Positions 60,795 to 64,000 of a DNA stretch of 64,000 nucleotides are shown here, piece by piece. The notes beneath the pieces are model-generated. The model made no database searches, was not told the DNA's origin, and saw only the letters and a list, made by a program, of their open reading frames with translations. Positions within the stretch are counted from its first letter, which is position 1. The number at the start of each line of letters is the position of its first letter. The stretch covers positions 1 to 64,000 of the forward strand of contig DASRAJ010000029.1 in the NCBI GenBank assembly GCA_035638255.1. Reading direction: 5' to 3'. Source of the stretch: DASRAJ01 sp035638255. GTDB taxonomy: Bacteria; Bacteroidota; Bacteroidia; Chitinophagales; UBA10324. Position numbers and translations under genes: made by a program.

Positions 60795-62384
60795 ATGAAA
60801 TTAACAAAGTGGACAATATTAATTCCGGCCCTGTTAACTTCTATCCATGCCCATGCCCAGGATACAACATCAATATATTTTGAATTTGCGAGTTCGAAAA
60901 TTCCTGATAGCCAATTAGAAGCTTTAAATTCTATTCCGACAAAATATAATCTTGCCGACCTCGACTCGGTTCACTTCATTGGAATGGCTGATTCTGTGGG
61001 CGATCTTAAATCAAACTTTAAACTCTCTGAAAAACGAGCAAATCATATTGCCAAATATTGTGAACGTCTGATTCCTGACAACATAACCTATAAAATTACA
61101 TTCCTCGGAGAAAGAACTGACAGGGATAGGAGTAAAAGCAGGCGGGTAGATATCATCTTCTATTTTCAACCAGCACAATCGGAAGAACCTGAGCAAAAAG
61201 AGGCCTTTAAAACAAAAGATGCTTGCTTTAATATTGATTATTTCCTCCTTCACCGCTGTCATGTAAGGACAATAACAAAACGAAATACAGAATTTGTCGT
61301 CATTGAAACAACCTTACCTGACTTAAAAAAGAAGAGTGAGCACTATTACGGTTCAAGAACAAAGAATGGCGATTTTGTCACTATAAAGATAAAGTGGTCT
61401 TCAAAAAAAACAGGAAACTTATGGTGGTCTGAGACAAGATACGTAGCCACCATTCCGAAAAAAGATTTTGACACCTACAAGATTTTTACAATTAAAATTC
61501 CACCCTGTGATTCCTGCAGTGAAAATTTCCAAAATGCTCCTAAAATTTCAAATGAAGACACGTGTATACAATTGGATAGATTTTTAATGGAGAACATTCA
61601 ATTCAAAAGCATCCTCTTTAACAAGCGTTGGGTTAAAATCAGATCGCCAAGAGAGTATGTATATCTTGATGACCGCTATTATATAGGCTATTATATTGGC
61701 TGTGGCCTTGACTATCAACTCAGCTGGGAAACTAAAAAGGGAAAAAAGCATCAGAACTATTACTACTCAAAACTCCCTGTATACTTTGACCGCATCGCGA
61801 ATATAATCAGGGTAATGGACTGCTGTAAATTTAATGCCGAGCCTTCCGAATGTGATAGTGCCATAATTTTCTGCAGATATTTAGGAGAAATTGACAGGTC
61901 CTTTATTCTGATTGCAGAACTCGGAAGCCACTATCAGCAAAATAAAATTTCACCCTACGCAGGGTTGGGAATTAGTAAAGCCGGATATTTCAGCGAGGTT
62001 CGTTTTCTTGCCGGAACAGATATTGATCTCAGTTTCTATAGCTCCTTTAGATATCAATATAATTTTCTATCCTTTCCGTTCAGCTTCCTGAATCCGGCTT
62101 CCACCTGGCAAAAGCCAACCAGCCAGCGATTGATACACAGATACGGGCGGCTCTATTTTGGAAGTGAACTTAAGGCGAGAATTAATAAAACCAGGCAGGA
62201 CCACCTTGAACAAAATGTTCATATAGGAATATCAGCAATAAATACTAATAGCAATGCTTTTATAACCAGAATTTTTCTTCAATACGGCCTTGGAATTGAC
62301 TATTTGGGCAACACTTCACCAAGAATATATTCGATTTTCCAATTAGGAATGGACATGAAAATACTAAGATTGAAGATTGAATAG
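60795..62384 (+). CDS. Outer-membrane-type protein with OmpA-like N-terminal domain
   Basis: A 529-residue protein with signal peptide MKLTKWTILIPALLTSIHAHAQ. Residues 26-130 follow an OmpA/MotB-like peptidoglycan-binding fold (SIYFEFASSKIPDSQLEAL, then LSEKRANHIAKYCERL and RSKSRRVDIIFYF). The middle has Cys motifs (KDACFNIDYFLLHRCHVRT, CDSCSE, MDCCKFN), and the end alternates short amphipathic strands as in a beta barrel. The order (OmpA-like first) is unusual. The function is unknown; cell-envelope anchoring is likely. Confidence 0.68.
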   Translation: MKLTKWTILIPALLTSIHAHAQDTTSIYFEFASSKIPDSQLEALNSIPTKYNLADLDSVHFIGMADSVGDLKSNFKLSEKRANHIAKYCERLIPDNITYKITFLGERTDRDRSKSRRVDIIFYFQPAQSEEPEQKEAFKTKDACFNIDYFLLHRCHVRTITKRNTEFVVIETTLPDLKKKSEHYYGSRTKNGDFVTIKIKWSSKKTGNLWWSETRYVATIPKKDFDTYKIFTIKIPPCDSCSENFQNAPKISNEDTCIQLDRFLMENIQFKSILFNKRWVKIRSPREYVYLDDRYYIGYYIGCGLDYQLSWETKKGKKHQNYYYSKLPVYFDRIANIIRVMDCCKFNAEPSECDSAIIFCRYLGEIDRSFILIAELGSHYQQNKISPYAGLGISKAGYFSEVRFLAGTDIDLSFYSSFRYQYNFLSFPFSFLNPASTWQKPTSQRLIHRYGRLYFGSELKARINKTRQDHLEQNVHIGISAINTNSNAFITRIFLQYGLGIDYLGNTSPRIYSIFQLGMDMKILRLKIE

Positions 62385-62577
62385 TGAATATTAGTGCGCT
62401 TGTGGATTTTAAACCGCTCGTTGGCAAGTCATATCGTAATTACACTTCAAAGCCAGGCTTATATCCTCGATGTGTCCTTATGCAGCCAGGCGACTTACCA
62501 GATCATACCGAATTTGAGGATTGAACTATAACCTATCTCGATTTTCTGAGAGAACCGTGAATCGAATTTTCTAAACT

Positions 62578-62609
62578 AAAAAGCCCTGCTGATTTCTCAG
62601 AAGGGCTTT
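62578..62609 (-). terminator. Intrinsic terminator of the gldJ gene
   Basis: On the minus strand GAAAGCCCT and AGGGCTTT form the stem with a 13-nt loop and end in TTTTAG, 26 nt after the gldJ stop. The plus-strand side lacks an equally long T-run. Confidence 0.7.
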
Positions 62610-62634
62610 CGCATATCGTTCAGCTAAAAGGCTC

Positions 62635-64000
62635 TTACGGTTTTTTCCTCTTGTAAACAGGAACTTTTTTTGGCGGGAAATTTCCTGCCTGCTCAAAATT
62701 ACCTAATGGGCTGCCGAGGCGAGCCATTGCGCAGCGGAAGCCAATGGTAGCTGTGCTTTGATTTTCGTCGAGGAAGCGACGTGTACCGGGAACAAGATAG
62801 TACGCACGGTCATTCCATGAGCCACCCTTATACACTCGTGCTTTGTCATTAATAAGGGTACCGGTTCCGTAGTTGTAACTAATCCATGAAGCTGTATCCC
62901 CATCGAGGAAGTTGATGACATCACTGCGGCGATAGTTCAGGCGGTTCACATTTTCAGCTACCGAAACAGGAATCTGCACCACTCTTCCCAATGAATCTTT
63001 GTCCACGTGATAGTTTTCTTCATCCAGGCTATCTTTCATAAACACGTTGCCGCGGAAGCCATTGAAGTCAACTTCATCATACGGTGTGTAAGGACGATAC
63101 ACGTCCATTACCCATTCACTCACGTTGCCTGCCATATTGTAAAGTCCGTATTCGTTTGGAAGGAATGAAAACACAGGCGCAGGAATGTCTGCTGCATCAT
63201 TAAGTCCTCCAGCAATACCCATCATGTCACCGGCGCCGCGCTTATAATTTGCAAGAAAATCACCCTGCCAATCGCCATGCCTCGGATCGCGCATATGACT
63301 GCTCAGCCAAGGATAGTATTTGCGGTCAGTTTCTATTTCTTCGTCTTTATAAGGATTTGTACCAATCAATGCAAGTGCGGCATACTCCCATTCAGATTCT
63401 GTCGGAAGGCGATATTCAGGCAGCATAATTCCATCTTCCATCCTCACCTTTCGCTCACCTTGTCCGGTAGGATTATAGTCATGGAGGTTTCTTCTTACGG
63501 CACCTTCATACTGACCAACCAAATAGGAGCGTGTATTGAAGTTATCTTCATCAGTCTGGCTGTTATTGTTGAGCATGATGCCCTCTTTGATCATGATCAT
63601 TTCATTCACCCGATCAGTTCTCCAGGCAGCATATTGTGTTGCCTGTACCCAACTTACTCCCACCACAGGATAATAGTTGTAAGCCGGATGGCGGAAATAG
63701 TATTCAACGTAAGGTTCGTTGTATGCCAATTCATCGCGCCACACCAGAGAATCCGGAAGCGCTTTGTGAACTACTTCAGGAAAATCAGAACCAAAAACAC
63801 GCTCGAGCCAGTAAAGGTATTCGCGGTAGTGCGCGTTTGCCACTTCCGTTTGATCCATGTAGAAGGATGCCACTGTTACTTTGCGCGGAACATTATCGTA
63901 ATCATAGGTAACATTCTGTTCCGTGTTACCCATTACGTAGGAGCCGCCTTGAACGAGAACCAGGTTAGGCCCCGTTTCCTGCCCTGCATAATTATGCACT
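62635..64000 (-). CDS. gldJ: Gliding-motility lipoprotein GldJ, N-terminus beyond the right edge
   Basis: The visible 454 residues comprise a formylglycine-generating-enzyme/sulphatase-modifying-factor-like fold: GPNLVLVQGGSYVMGN, then YYPVVGVSWVQATQYAAWRTDRVNEM, EYRLPTESEWEYAA, YNMAGNVSEWVMDVYRPY and ARVYKGGSWNDRAYYL. The GldJ-specific WVQATQYAAWRTDRVNE and YLYWLERVFGSDFPEV blocks distinguish it from GldK. It is an outer-membrane-associated component of the type IX secretion/gliding apparatus. The catalytic cysteine of true FGEs is not expected here. The signal peptide lies outside the window. Confidence 0.85.
   Translation of the reverse strand, partial: VHNYAGQETGPNLVLVQGGSYVMGNTEQNVTYDYDNVPRKVTVASFYMDQTEVANAHYREYLYWLERVFGSDFPEVVHKALPDSLVWRDELAYNEPYVEYYFRHPAYNYYPVVGVSWVQATQYAAWRTDRVNEMIMIKEGIMLNNNSQTDEDNFNTRSYLVGQYEGAVRRNLHDYNPTGQGERKVRMEDGIMLPEYRLPTESEWEYAALALIGTNPYKDEEIETDRKYYPWLSSHMRDPRHGDWQGDFLANYKRGAGDMMGIAGGLNDAADIPAPVFSFLPNEYGLYNMAGNVSEWVMDVYRPYTPYDEVDFNGFRGNVFMKDSLDEENYHVDKDSLGRVVQIPVSVAENVNRLNYRRSDVINFLDGDTASWISYNYGTGTLINDKARVYKGGSWNDRAYYLVPGTRRFLDENQSTATIGFRCAMARLGSPLGNFEQAGNFPPKKVPVYKRKKP

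Noticed and set aside
63636..63911. Plus-strand ORF opposite gldJ
   Set aside because: Antisense shadow of the conserved gldJ coding region.

Overview
The window is a 64 kb stretch of a Bacteroidota chromosome, most likely a Chitinophagales/Sphingobacteriales-type environmental bacterium. The reasons are a partial GldJ gliding/type IX secretion lipoprotein, at least four secreted proteins with type A T9SS C-terminal sorting domains, many SPII lipoproteins, Bacteroidota-type promoters (TTG, about 19-20 nt, TAnnTTTG), few Shine-Dalgarno sites, and RhaI/RhaM/RhaT-type rhamnose genes. No rRNA, tRNA, CRISPR array or intact insertion sequence is visible.

Layout. 1-4.9 kb: a leftward operon with a GH106-like putative alpha-L-rhamnosidase, a Ycf48-like lipoprotein, a GH28 pectinase-like enzyme and a lipoprotein cut by the left edge. 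5.0-8.5 kb: a compact leftward four-gene cassette (XRE-ImmA regulator, PIN nuclease, B12-type radical SAM enzyme, family-4-like uracil-DNA glycosylase). Its coding ends are overlapping or tightly packed, and a self-operator is built into its promoter; it is the best candidate here for an undescribed DNA-targeting or defence system. 8.7-29 kb: an accessory zone with a trehalase-like GH37 enzyme, T9SS surface proteins, VOC-fold proteins, GNAT acetyltransferases, a RibD/DHFR-like reductase, a class III cyclase and many small lipoproteins, separated by dispersed palindromic elements and gene remnants.

30-40.5 kb: hexose phosphate metabolism. It holds a cupin phosphoglucose isomerase, a ROK glucokinase, a long class I phosphomannose isomerase, a phosphomannose-isomerase-type cupin and an MFS sugar porter preceded by a tiny overlapping leader ORF. 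42.4-54.5 kb: L-rhamnose catabolism, with a rhamnose-H+ symporter, bifunctional aldolase/dehydrogenase, mutarotase, isomerase and kinase, interrupted by unrelated genes. Between the isomerase and kinase sits a frameshifted hsdS remnant followed by a split hipB-hipS-hipT toxin-antitoxin operon with three operators about 61 bp apart. 54.5-64 kb: a second class III cyclase, a large sortilin/BNR-repeat secreted protein, a KOW-domain protein, a VOC protein, an OmpA-like protein and gldJ.

How it fits together. The GH28 and GH106-like enzymes could release rhamnose from pectin; RhaT imports it, RhaM/RhaI/kinase convert it to rhamnulose 1-phosphate, and the bifunctional enzyme cleaves that and oxidises lactaldehyde. 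The hexose block feeds mannose and glucose into glycolysis. A recurrent oddity is that a short copy of a gene's 3' end is found beyond a small accessory gene lying just downstream (GH37, manA, GNAT), which may record how accessory genes were inserted.
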